Positions 53,656 to 63,362 of a stretch of DNA of 64,000 nucleotides are shown here, in pieces. The notes below the pieces were generated by a model. It was not told the origin of the DNA. It made no database searches and saw nothing but the letters and a program-made list of their open reading frames with translations. The translations under genes were made by a program, and so were the position numbers. How positions within the stretch are numbered: the first letter of the stretch is position 1; each line of letters opens with the position of its first letter. The DNA comes from Toxorhynchites rutilus septentrionalis (lineage: Eukaryota > Arthropoda > Insecta > Diptera > Culicidae): positions 286,761,348 to 286,825,347 of the forward strand of contig NC_073746.1 in NCBI RefSeq assembly GCF_029784135.1, in the 5' to 3' direction.

Positions 53656-55040
53656 AGTTTTTTTCTATCGTGATTATACTGCTAATGGAAAAAAATCCGT
53701 CGCGTGTACAGTGACTTCCAAATGCCATTATATCTATTTCGTGGAAAGTTCTGAAATTTATGGAAAATAAAAACAAAAATAGAACAGAGCAACAACAGCA
53801 CTCTTCTCGCGACAGTAATTGAGACGAATGAACCATTCCGAGCCATTCCTTTTAATTTCCTCTGTGAAATAATCGAAATAATAACTCAAGCTAGACACTT
53901 CTGCGGAAGCGCACTCTCATCCCTAGGCAGACTTGCTCGTGATCGTCCTCATCTCTTGCGAATTAATTCATTAGCACTTCCGCCGGGCGTTCACACCCGG
54001 TTCGGGTTCGGGACGATATTTGTTTAATTAAAATCACTTAAATATTCATTAAAATTATTCCTGCTCATTTGCGTTTCCTCTCGTGTAGATAAGCTGTCAG
54101 ATTCGCTACCTGTCATTGTTGTCGGCAGAGTGGAAGAAGCTGACAACTAGAGAACGCTGATTCGAACCTGAAAAAAGACTATTTTCCCTCTGGTAACCAC
54201 ATCCTTCCTTCTCACAACGGAAACACACACACACATACACGCAAGAAGTAGTGTTTATATCCTGGAAGCGCTGCCCATAGGAGTCCGACGTCTGTTTGTA
54301 CTCTTGTGGATCTGATTATACAATGTGACTCTGCGACAGGGGAATATGTTAATAAAATGTAGGTCCCACTGCAGCCTGCATACACACAACTAAACGCAAG
54401 CACCATCGAACGAGCGAGTGAACTTCGTGCTATGCTCATTTTCATAAACATATGTCTGCCAAGGGTATGACCGGAAACGGAGCAAGTAAGCTGGTGCGGA
54501 GCATAGCGTCAGGATGAGAGTGAGGCTCCCCGATGGGACGTTTGAATCATTTAGTGTAAATGTTTTTAATGAGGAAATGTACTCGGAGTAGGAAACATAC
54601 AAAATAATAGTCACTTTATGGAAATAGATGCCACTTGGCCCTCGTTGGGTTGTTTTGGGTTGAACCGACACCGGAAAAGAAGCATCACTCAATTCTTGGC
54701 CGGAGACCGACTAGGGATGAGAAACTGATTACGCTTCTAGCTTCATCGTCTCGCAGGGGACATGGGTCGAGGTTCGGATTCCTTCCGTCGGAAATTGCGA
54801 GAATGTTCAGTCGAAAGTAAAATATGGGTTTAATATATTGCGGGTCAATGTTCAGCTCAATGCATTCAAGTATGAAAACGGAAAAGAGATGAATATTTCT
54901 TCTGTCCCTAATCAAAATGTGGCCCTGATTCGGTGAGATACATTTATCATGGTACATTAATACCACACTAGATTTTCACAACTTTTGGATCGCATATTTT
55001 ATATTTTCAGGCATGATTGGGCACCACGGTTTCCACCGAA
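53656..55040. other. Unique DNA with AC microsatellite; no supported gene
   Basis: An (AC)n tract lies at 54222-54240. The remainder has overlapping short frames on both strands only (54212-54451, 54390-54692, 54635-54820). Confidence 0.35.
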
Positions 55041-55051
55041 ACTTGATTTTG

Positions 55052-55067
55052 ACGTAGGACTACGTCT
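55052..55067. promoter_or_regulatory. GACGTAGGACTACGTC palindrome
   Basis: A near-perfect palindrome about 250 bp upstream of the core promoter at 55300. The same word, exact or with one to three changes, occurs at 1321, 33729, 36166, 44589, 45370, 47003, 51056 and, as a half, at 48449. Function is unknown; a transcription-factor site is a guess. Confidence 0.45.
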
Positions 55068-55291
55068 TTCATTTCTATACCGGGGTGTAAAATCAAAGTT
55101 TCGAAAACGAAAGCGTTACGCCGGAGACCGAGATTTTGAGCGTTAATAGCTCCTAAACAACTGAACGAAATGGTATGATAAACACTTCATTCGAAAGATA
55201 AAATGTCTACGCGTTATATACTTGTTACTTTTTGATCCAAAAACTTGTTTCAATAGTCTTAAATTGCTTTCAAAACAGGTTATTGAAATCA

Positions 55292-55335
55292 CCAATCGGT
55301 ATATAAGCGAGCGCCGCTCGGAAACCCACTCAGTT
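55292..55335 (+). promoter_or_regulatory. Candidate core promoter: CCAAT-like, TATA, Inr
   Basis: CCAATCGG (55292-55299), TATATAA (55300-55306) and TCAGTT (55330-55335) are in order, with 32 bp between the first T of TATA and the A of TCAGT. That is the spacing of arthropod TATA/initiator promoters. The transcript would run rightward into 55332 onward. Confidence 0.5.
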
Positions 55336-55584
55336 ATAATTGAACAGCGATTGGAGCTTGTTGTCGCTGTTGTGGTGAAGCTAACTTCGTTTATCATGAA
55401 AGCACACGCGGAACTCTTCGTTTGGATGCCATTCAGCATCGAGAAAATTCCGGAAAGATTCAATCGTTGCTGAAAAATAATCTGCCAGTTACCCTGGGAA
55501 CTGAAAAATACGTTCATGCGAAAGAGTTCATTTTAATGTTTTCTATCCATATAACACTGCGACAGGGTGTCGATTACCTTGAAA

Positions 55585-55665
55585 ATCCTTGAAAATCAGG
55601 GAATATCAGGGAATTCAAAGAATGTCAGGGAAAATCAGGGAATATCAGGGAAATTCGTCATCAAT
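55585..55665 (+). repeat. CAGGGAATAT short tandem repeat
   Basis: Six or so imperfect copies of (T)CAGGGAAWAT, for example TCAGGGAATATCAGGGAATT and TCAGGGAAAATCAGGGAATA. Confidence 0.75.
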
Positions 55666-56030
55666 CTGGAAAAAATGAAATTCCGTCAATTAGAAGTTTT
55701 ATTATTACAGTAGCCAAAGTTAATGATACAAAAAAAGTTGTATTTAAGTAGTTTGACTCTCTGTAGGTTTTTCGGTTTATGTTGATTGCTTTTGCCTATA
55801 GGTGAACTTAGTCCTTCCGAATGGTAAACAGCGCAAAGGTAGACGGCTTTCACATTCGCGCTGTTTCACTGGCATTTGGCATAAGTATCTGCAGTTCTTC
55901 TTCGAAAACTGTCGATAAATTCATGCTTGAAATTCCTGTGATCCGGTGATGTCTGGGAACAGTTATGTGTCACATATCACTCCGCACTGCTGAAAAAGAC
56001 ATGTTTCTAATGAGAGTAATGTTTGATGAT

Positions 56031-56268
56031 AGCCGAAGGTCTAACTAGTCTTTGAACAAGACTCCAAAGAGGCTGCAGATGAATTTGAATGTCAGATTTT
56101 GGGATGAATAAGAGAAGAAAGTGGTAAATCGTTACATGACGGAAATTGAATCCTTTCCGTCATGTAACGATTTACCACTTTCTTCTCTTATTCATCCCAA
56201 AATCTGACATTCAAATTCATCTGCAGCCTCTTTGGAGTCTTGTTCAAAGACTAGTTAGACCTTCGGCT
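56031..56268. repeat. Perfect 115-bp inverted repeat with 8-nt spacer
   Basis: The left arm 56031-56145 and right arm 56154-56268 are exact reverse complements at every position I checked, with TTGAATCC between them. The arms begin AGCCGAAGGTCTAACTAGTC and end at the centre ATGACGGAAA. A transcript would fold into a long perfect hairpin. I see no target duplication, no transposase and no coding potential in the arm. Confidence 0.92.
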
Positions 56269-57284
56269 TTTGACTACTTTGGTGTTTGACGGATATAGGA
56301 TTCATTTGTGGAGCTCCAGCGGACTTGCCACTGAAATAATATTGCTAGCATCATAAACAAGTTTGCTCACTACGATCCGAAAAATGAACGACTGGAACAT
56401 TTTTGGAAAAGACAGGTAGGTTTACGATTTTTTTTTACAAAAAATGGTCTTCTGAACTATGCGACAAGTTCGTGATGTTTTACTTTGGAAGGATAGCATC
56501 AATAAAAATGTACAGCATATTTTTCAATTAAGTGCTTTTAACATGTGGTTATCGAGTTAGCATTAACCACTGGTGGGCTTCGAGTATCGAGGAAAATCTG
56601 GAAAAATATAATCGTTGCTGAAAAATAATCAGCCAGTTCCCCTGGGAATTGAAAAATACATCCATGCGAGAGTTTATTTTAATGTTTTCTAACCATATAA
56701 CACTGCGATCAAATACATTTGGTTCTGTGATTTTTCAGTCAAGTACAATTAGCAGGAAAGCTTCTGAAGATTATTCTTCCTCACCAGTAGGATATTTTCG
56801 TATCCAATATTGGATGCATAAAATCTTGTACCTCCAACATAACGCTCTCGTTTTCGAAGTCTCCCAAATATTCATTTATTTATTCATTCAGAATTGATTG
56901 AGATTCAACTTCAAACAAATGATCACTGAATCAACTAAAGTCCTGCGTCACCATTGCGGTTATACCATAGATATAACCCACTTCCTGTTTTTTTTCAAAA
57001 TGTTTATTTTTCAGATTCAAGTACTTATCATCTACCGTGTACAAAGTCAAATTTCACCCTACAATTAAAACAATTTGCTATAGTATTAAGACTAATACTT
57101 TAACGAAAACTAAAGCTAATACTAGTTTGATTGGACAGGTTTTGGTTTGGTTTGATGAGAATTAAACGGCAGGAATCAAACGGTGTGATGATTTCTTTTA
57201 TAAAGAGAAAACGCAAGGCTGGGGTTGCGACTACACCCAGAATTAATTCTTAGCAGCTTTTTTGACATCCTCATAAATCACTTC

Positions 57285-57553
57285 AACCCTCCCAAGCTTC
57301 AATCACTAGCCCAAGCCCGCCTTTAGACGGGCTTCGCGGATTCTCTTTCAAATTATTCAGCATTTATTTTCAATGTTCACCCCCACTAAAACGACTTTAG
57401 AATATTTTCATCTATCACACATACACATTGTTTTTATGCTGGCAGCTTTCTGCTAGTAGTATTTTATATTGAAAGTCGGAAATTCGAGATAAAAATGGAG
57501 TAGGTTTTTTAGACACATAAAAAACTTGGGCGGTAGAGGGTTAAATGAGGCAT
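57285..57553. repeat. Possible AACCCTC-type MITE with internal hairpin
   Basis: AACCCTCCCAAG at 57286 faces, inverted, TTAACCCTCTACCGCCCAAG at 57532-57553. Inside, AAGCCCG and CGGGCTT (57308-57329) form a short hairpin. The right side has TTAA; the left side reads TTCA. Confidence 0.4.
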
Positions 57554-57788
57554 TCGTCAAGGAATGTATTGAATCTGATATGTGGCAGTAAAAGAAACAC
57601 AAGAATTCTGATTCTTGAGTCATTGGTACTTTGCACCTACACAGCGCAATCCTGTTGTCAATCCTGATGAAAGCCGGTTGCAATATTGGTACCGTTCTAA
57701 ATCATATTTTGGAAGCTTAAGGCATATGATGCAGAAAACAGATCTAAATTTTATGCACATGTATTATTTGGTTGATATCTATATATTA

Positions 57789-59066
57789 GGCTGTCAAAAA
57801 AGTCCTGCGGTATTTCCGCGAGGTGTCGTTGTAAGCGCGTAGTTCTAGTTGTATTCATTGTATCGAGTCATACTCTAGCTTGTTGGAAAGGTATTTTTGC
57901 ACGCTATAATATAGTCCTTGACAGTGTTTTGTTTGGTTAAGTCGTTCGTGAGTTATAGTGTCGCAAATATGGAGCAAAATAAAGAGAAAATCCGACATAT
58001 TTTACAGTACTACTATGACAAAGGCAAAAATGCATCTCAAGCTGCCAATAAAATTTGTGCAGTTTATGGACCCGATACAGTTTCCATTTCCACTGCACAA
58101 CGATGGTTTCAACGTTTTCGTTCTGGTGTAGAGGTCGTCGAAGATGCGCCACGCTCCGGAAGGCCTGTCGTTGAAAATTGCGACAAAATCGCTGAATTAG
58201 CCGAGAAAGACCGGCATAGTAGCAGCCGTAGCATCGGCCAAGAACTGGGGATAAGTCATCAAACCGTTATTAACCATTTGAAGAAGCTCAGATTCACAAG
58301 GAAGCTCGATGTATGGGTGCCACACACGTTGACGCAAAAAAACATCTTTGACCGTATCGACGCATGTGAATCGCTGCTGAATCACAACTAAATCGACCCG
58401 TTTCTGAAGCGGATGGTGACTGGCGATGAAAAGTGGGTCACTTACGACAACGTGTAGCGTAAACGGTCGTGGTCGAAGCCCGCTGAAGCGGCTCAGACGG
58501 TGGCCAAGCCCTCATTAACGGCCAGGAAGGTTCTGCTGTGTGTTTGGTGGGATTGTCAAGGAATAATCTATTATGAGCTGCTTCCCTATGGCCAAACGTT
58601 CAATTCGGACCTGTACTGCCAACAACTGGACCGCTTGAAGGTAGCACTCACGAAGAAGAGGCCATCTTTGATAAACAGTGGCCGCATTGTCTTCCATCAG
58701 GACAACGCCAGGCCACACACTTCTTTGGTGACGCGCCAGAAGCTCCGGGAGCTCGGATGGGAGGTTCTTTTGCATCCGCCGTATAGTCCGGACCTTGCAC
58801 CAAGTGACTACCACCTGTTTTTGTCCATGGCGAACGAGCTAGGTAGTCAGAAGTTAGCCACAAAAGAGGCCTGTGAAAATTGGCTATCCGAGTTTTTGCC
58901 AATAAGGAAGCGAGCTTCTATAACAGGGGTATTATGAAGTTGGCATCTCGTTGGGAACAAGTCATCGAACAAAACGGCGCATATTTAACTTAAAACAGAT
59001 GATTGTAACTATTTTTATGAACAAATGAAAACTCAAAAAAAATACCGCAGGACTTTTTTGACAGCC
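57789..59066 (+). mobile_element. mariner transposon (1,278 bp)
   Basis: Perfect 27-bp inverted repeats (GGCTGTCAAAAAAGTCCTGC, then GGTATTT) are flanked by TA at 57787-57788 and 59067-59068. Size is the norm for mariner. Perfect ends argue for fairly recent insertion, although the transposase is broken. Confidence 0.93.
57969..58993 (+). pseudogene. mariner transposase (DD34D), inactivated
   Basis: Begins MEQNKEKIRHILQYYYDKGK. Two HTH regions fill residues 1-110, with the WFQRFRSG, EDAPRSGRP and LGISHQTVINHLKKL blocks. Catalytic motifs: VTGDEKWVTYDN (first Asp), FHQDNARPHTS (second) and PPYSPDLAPSDYHLF (third), with 34 residues between the last two. There are in-frame stops at 58389-58391 (after LNHN) and near 58458 (after YDNV). 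A frameshift near 58900-58910 precedes GIMKLASRWEQVIEQNG. HxxDN and YSPDLAPSD are canonical mariner signatures. Confidence 0.93.
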
Positions 59067-60640
59067 TAATATATAAAAATGGATTTCTGTCTGTCTGTCT
59101 GTCTGTCTGATTCTTATGGACTCGGAAACTACTCAACCGATCGACATGAAAATTGGCATGTAGGGGTTATTGTTGGGGCCGTGGAAGGTTTTCATGATAG
59201 TTTAAGACCCTCTCTCTAAGGGGGGGCTGCCATTCAAATGAAACACAAATTTCTGCATTACTCGAGAATTAAATAAGCAAATGAAACCAAATTAGGCATA
59301 TGAGGGTTTTAGGGTGCAATAAATGTTTCTATGGTGGTTAGACACTCAAACATTTATTCCTTGTAATGGAGAAACATGTTATTTGAAAGTGGTTGAAAAA
59401 TCTAGAACGAGAATTGTGTCTGAAAATAATCTGATATTATAATGATGAGTTTGGGTAGAAGTACTAGGATTTTTTTCAGTAAAAAATAAATTCAACGGGG
59501 TCGATTAAAAGATCAATCAATGAACAGTTCTGCGATTGGACTCATGAACTTGCGCTTAGTAAGAAAACGTGAATGTTTGAAGGTATTGATAACAAAAAAA
59601 CAAATTTTGGGCGGGACGAAGTTTGCCGGCTCAGCTAGTTTTTAATAAATTAGTTCAATATGCTTTTATGCTTACATATAGGTACCAATATTCGATTGAA
59701 AACATAAAAAAATCATCGAATGAAATGCATTTCAAATGAAGCGAATAAAAATCAAACTTCGGACACTAAATCAAATTTCGGACAGATTGAATTCAAATTT
59801 CGGACACTTCATTTTGTTATTTTTGCACGAAAATTACATTACACTTGATTATATTTTATACCGTTCTGAATCATATTTCGGACAACATCATATTTCGGAC
59901 ACTTTGTTCTAATATCTTGAAATGCTTTATGCACTGATGATAGAACTATAAAAATAATATCACAATTGCTTCTTTAGAGTAATCCCTTGGTTTCACTATC
60001 ATTTCACACGACAACTACATTTAAATTATAGCATAATCGGCAGAAATCTTACAACACTACTCATTATCGTTTGTGTTTGACGTTTCTTTAGCGTGAGCAC
60101 GTAGAATTTACCCGTTTATAAATATCTAAATTTCTCCCGTGTTTCCCCAGTTCTCATCATTGTTAACAGTTTACTGTGATTGCTTGGTAAGTGTTTTGCA
60201 GTTGACTATATAATCAAGTGTAATGTAAGTTTCGATCAAAAAATTACAAAATAAAGTGTCCAAGATTTGAACTCAATCTGTCCGAAATTTGATTTAGTGT
60301 TCGAAGTTTGATTCTTATTCGCTTCATTTGAAAAGCATTTTATTCAATGATTGTTTTATGTTTTCAATCAAATAGGTACCAAAGTAGAAAGCTTAAAAGC
60401 ATTTTGAATTAATTTATTAAACATATAAACCAAATAATACCTGTGCATAGAGTTGAGATCTGTTTTCTGCATCATATGCCTTAAGAGTCCGATATGATTC
60501 GGAACGGTAGTCAGCTGCGAAATACTTACCAAACAATCACAGTAAACTGTTAACGATGATGAGAACTGGGGAAACACGAGAGAAATTTAGATATTTATAA
60601 ACGGGTAAATTCTACGTGCTCACGCTAAGGAAACGACAAG

Positions 60641-61776
60641 GGTCTGTGTCTAATGTTACGAGCAAAAGCATAACTTGGGACAGTGATAGTTCGAAAAATG
60701 TTTTTAAATTTAGTTCCCTTAATTGCTCAGAAGCTCGTAAATTTGACTAATCTCATATTCCAAATAGTGGCTCTGAAAAGAGCCGTTTGTTACATGGATC
60801 AGTAGTCTGCAAACGAGTTGTAAGAGTTGAAGTGGTATAAAAATTCGGAACCAATGAACAAGTGGATTTGAGGAAGTTAAACGCTAATGAATTCCTGCGT
60901 CCGAAACTTCACCATGGCTCATGTAAAAGATTCTGTCTTGATTTTTTTTTGTTTTGGTTGGAAAAAGGCTGCTGATTTGAGTAACGATCCTTCAAGATAC
61001 GGAGACTAACGGTTGAGATTTCATGAAGTGCATTTCACAATCGTTCGACAACGCTCTAATGTTGTCAGGATCGAATAGAGCAGTTCGCGTTTTGTTGAGA
61101 AAATAAAATGTAAAGGCATATTTATTGGATCGACGTAGAGTCATGCGCACTACGATGGGCTAATCAAAGTCATTGAAGTTTCGTGAGATCCTGCCGAAAG
61201 CTTAAATAATAGATCGACTGGACGAATTCCTTCCCAACAGATCTTTATTTAGTGTTGCTTAGAGTTTAGAGAAGGGTCGAACGTCAATGAAGTGTCTTTG
61301 TTAAGGCAGTTGGAGAGGGAGTTTGGATTGAAACCGTCCACATTGGCTCTTTCCAGGACTTGAGACGAATGAATGAGTTTAAAGTCTCTATAATTCAATA
61401 TCGGTCAGTCTGTCAGAATTTCTTCTACTAGCAGTTCATGAAACAGTCTAATCGAAAAAAATGCATTTGGTTGTTCTGACCATTGAAGGGAATGGCGGAT
61501 CCATCGGTTGAAGGAAGCCTCGATGTTGATAGCTCAAGCATTGGATAAATCTGATACTTTGGTCTTGAGAAAGACCGTTTGGATGCAGATTGCACTGGAG
61601 AAATAAAACACTTTAAAACACACTGGAATACTAACTAAATAACGGATGATTTATTTTCCCGATGCTACACATAAATAAGTTGGATATAGAATGAATAATA
61701 CACTCGACAAAAGAGTTCGAAGTCAATCTTTTTAGGTCATTTTTGAAATGTTGTTACATCGTGGAAAATCAACGCA
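60641..61776. other. No feature supported
   Basis: Slightly less AT-rich, with short stop-interrupted stretches (for example MKCISQSFDNALMLSGSNRA near 61025-61080). This could be a decayed retroelement or gene, but no family motif is visible. Confidence 0.35.
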
Positions 61777-62155
61777 TAGAGTAATGCGGGGCAAAGGTGC
61801 GCACCTAACTGTTGTCGTCCAATAACTCTTGAAATAAAAGCAAATAAAATTCCGTTTGCTTACCAAATTGTAACTATATATATATTACCTTCGAAACGTA
61901 GTACAAGCATTTCTCGAGTTTTGTTTGTAATTGGACAAATACCTATTTTAATACAAAAAGACAAATGCGCACCTTTGCCCCATAGAGGGGGCAAAGGTGC
62001 GCAATTATTGAATTGAACTTCTGAAATAACTTATACCAAAAATGAATGCTTTATCATCAGAAGCGGGAGAAGCATCATTACTAGAGAGTGTAGGCACCGT
62101 CCAATAGGCAAAAAGGGGGTGTTCTGTGTTTTTTTTATGGGTGGAGAAGAGTGGT

Positions 62156-62312
62156 ATTTTAATTTTATTATCTGTATTATAGTGATTTTCAACTCATTTG
62201 GCTGGTTCGTCACTTTTTACTTCCATTTTTGGAAGAATGTCGGGAGTGAGAATTGAACTCGTGACCTTTAGCGTGAGAGGCATGGATGTTACCACTACGC
62301 CAGATCGCCTCC
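62156..62312 (-). mobile_element. tRNA-derived SINE, copy 3
   Basis: Minus strand, same family as the copies at 37632 and 42172. A box TGGCGTAGTGGTAAC; B box GAGTTCAATTCTC; AT-rich tail. Exact 13-bp target duplication GGAGAAGAGTGGT at 62143-62155 and 62313-62325. Confidence 0.9.
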
Positions 62313-62433
62313 GGAGAAGAGTGGTGTTATAGTCGAACATACCACGTGGAAATTTTTGGGAGGAAGGAGACTGACAATATAAGATATTCGAAAGTGTCCA
62401 ACATTTGAAACAGAATTCGTTTTTATTAACAAA

Positions 62434-62676
62434 CTAGCTGACCCAGCGAACTTCGTCCCACCCACAATTGATATTTTGATATAAATCATTTCGAACACTC
62501 AAGTTCCCACAGAAATTATGTTTATGTACGTAATCTATACTCGCGGTTTCTTTTTTGACATATAAACCTGATGCAGACTAAGACGCATCAATCCTGATAC
62601 TGACTGTTTAAAACCGTGGCTCCGTTCTTGAGTTAAATCGTGAGGAACGGACCCAAATCATTTTTATTAATATAGA
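62434..62676 (-). mobile_element. Helitron-like element, copy D (243 bp)
   Basis: Minus strand. Starts A|TCTATATTAATAAAAATGA and ends GGGTCAGCTAG|T, with TGGGACGAAGTTCGC before the end. Ends agree with copies A and B; the interior is different or heavily deleted. Confidence 0.7.
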
Positions 62677-62857
62677 TCAAGTTTATAAATACATAGTTAC
62701 TTTCACTTGATTTCATTGAAACTGATTGTTAAAAAAAAACAATATTGATTTGAAGTTCATTGTGAAAACATAAACATAAACGAAACATAACCGTTATTGA
62801 ATTGAATGCATGGTGAAACTAAAAACATTTTTCATTTGAAATTCATTTTAAATTATT

Positions 62858-63362
62858 TCAAAGTAATTGTTTATTTTTATTCCTCATCTTGGATTTCGAT
62901 TCTGAGGATTCCAACGCTTTGTCTTGGAGCGCTGTTGCTTCGTTGTGCTGTTGTGGAGTTTGAAGAGACAGACGGTGGTTCCACATGAAGCTAGAAGCCC
63001 AATCTCTTCCTGCTAGTTTTGCAACTTTGTTGAATTCGTGCTGGAGGTTGTTGGCTTCCGAAAAATCGAACGACATGCGCCGTAAATATTTGAGAGTCAT
63101 ACAATAGAAAACTATGTCCAGTGGCCTGCGGAACCTCAGACTGCTCACTCGTAAATACCTATCTGAACCGCACTAGGAGTTCGCTGACACATCCCAGCAG
63201 AAGTATAAATGTCAATAAAAGAAGATTCAAATCATAAATCACTTTCTGATATGAGCCTCTTCCTCAGAGTTGATTCAGAAATACCGAGGTCTGTCGCAAT
63301 CCGACACTTCGAGACTCCCTCTTGAAGCCTCTGTCGGGCCATTTGAGCATTTCTGGAGTGCA
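62858..63362 (-). pseudogene. pogo-like transposase N-terminal region
   Basis: On the minus strand, from 63362: MHSRNAQMARQRLQEGVSKC, then RIATDLGISESTLRKRL. This is a psq-type helix-turn-helix, with the alternation typical of pogo/CENP-B proteins. A frame break follows near 63230. Then FDFSEANNLQHEFNKVAKLA, GRDWASSFMWNHRLSLQTPQ is the CENPB-type second DNA-binding domain. The frame ends at 62858 after a charged tail (SKSKMRNKNKQ). No DDE core follows; the region where it would lie is occupied by the Helitron and SINE insertions and shows no remnant. Confidence 0.75.

Larger units (their letters stand above)
55045..56995 (+). repeat. Largest copy of the promoter-bearing dispersed repeat, rearranged
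   Basis: 55050-55330 matches the reverse complement of 1074-1360. A ~135-bp segment (about 55440-55562, with TCGTTGCTGAAAAATAATC and ACCATATAACACTGCGA-type ends) recurs directly at 56585-56708. The right end, ATAGATATAACCCACTT at 56976-56992, is the inverted start of the family. Between the direct repeats are a CAGGGAATAT minisatellite and the palindrome at 56031-56268. No long ORF is present. Confidence 0.6.
57778..59638 (+). mobile_element. Helitron-like element, copy B, split by a mariner
   Basis: Starts TCTATATAT after an A and ends GGCTCAGCTAG before a T. The mariner at 57789-59066 sits in its AT-rich 5' tip; without it and the duplicated TA the copy is 581 bp. It has one unit of the internal repeat that is tripled in copy A, and shares TTGAAAAATCTAGAACGAGA and GGGACGAAGTTTGCCGG. 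The homologous fold-back arm at 60400-60440 lacks it, giving an empty site. Confidence 0.82.
57690..60640. repeat. Fold-back repeat cluster, left arm interrupted
   Basis: The reverse complement of 60205-60515 matches 57690-57777 joined to 59639-59875, ~85-90% by eye, once the Helitron at 57778-59638 is removed. A second inverted pair, about 130 bp and ~95% by eye, is 60080-60211 with 60508-60640 (ACCCGTTTATAAATATCTAA, CCCCAGTTCTCATCAT). The core 59757-59900 holds five copies of (A/T)TTCGGACA. No ORF is present. The structure looks like a fold-back or nested MITE. Confidence 0.8.

Noticed and set aside
57235..57275. Histone-like C-terminus (KKAAKN) on the minus strand
   Set aside because: Only about ten residues fit, stops precede it, and no histone fold sequence is present upstream.
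58515..58902. Minus-strand frames of 84-99 codons
   Set aside because: Antisense shadows of the mariner transposase.
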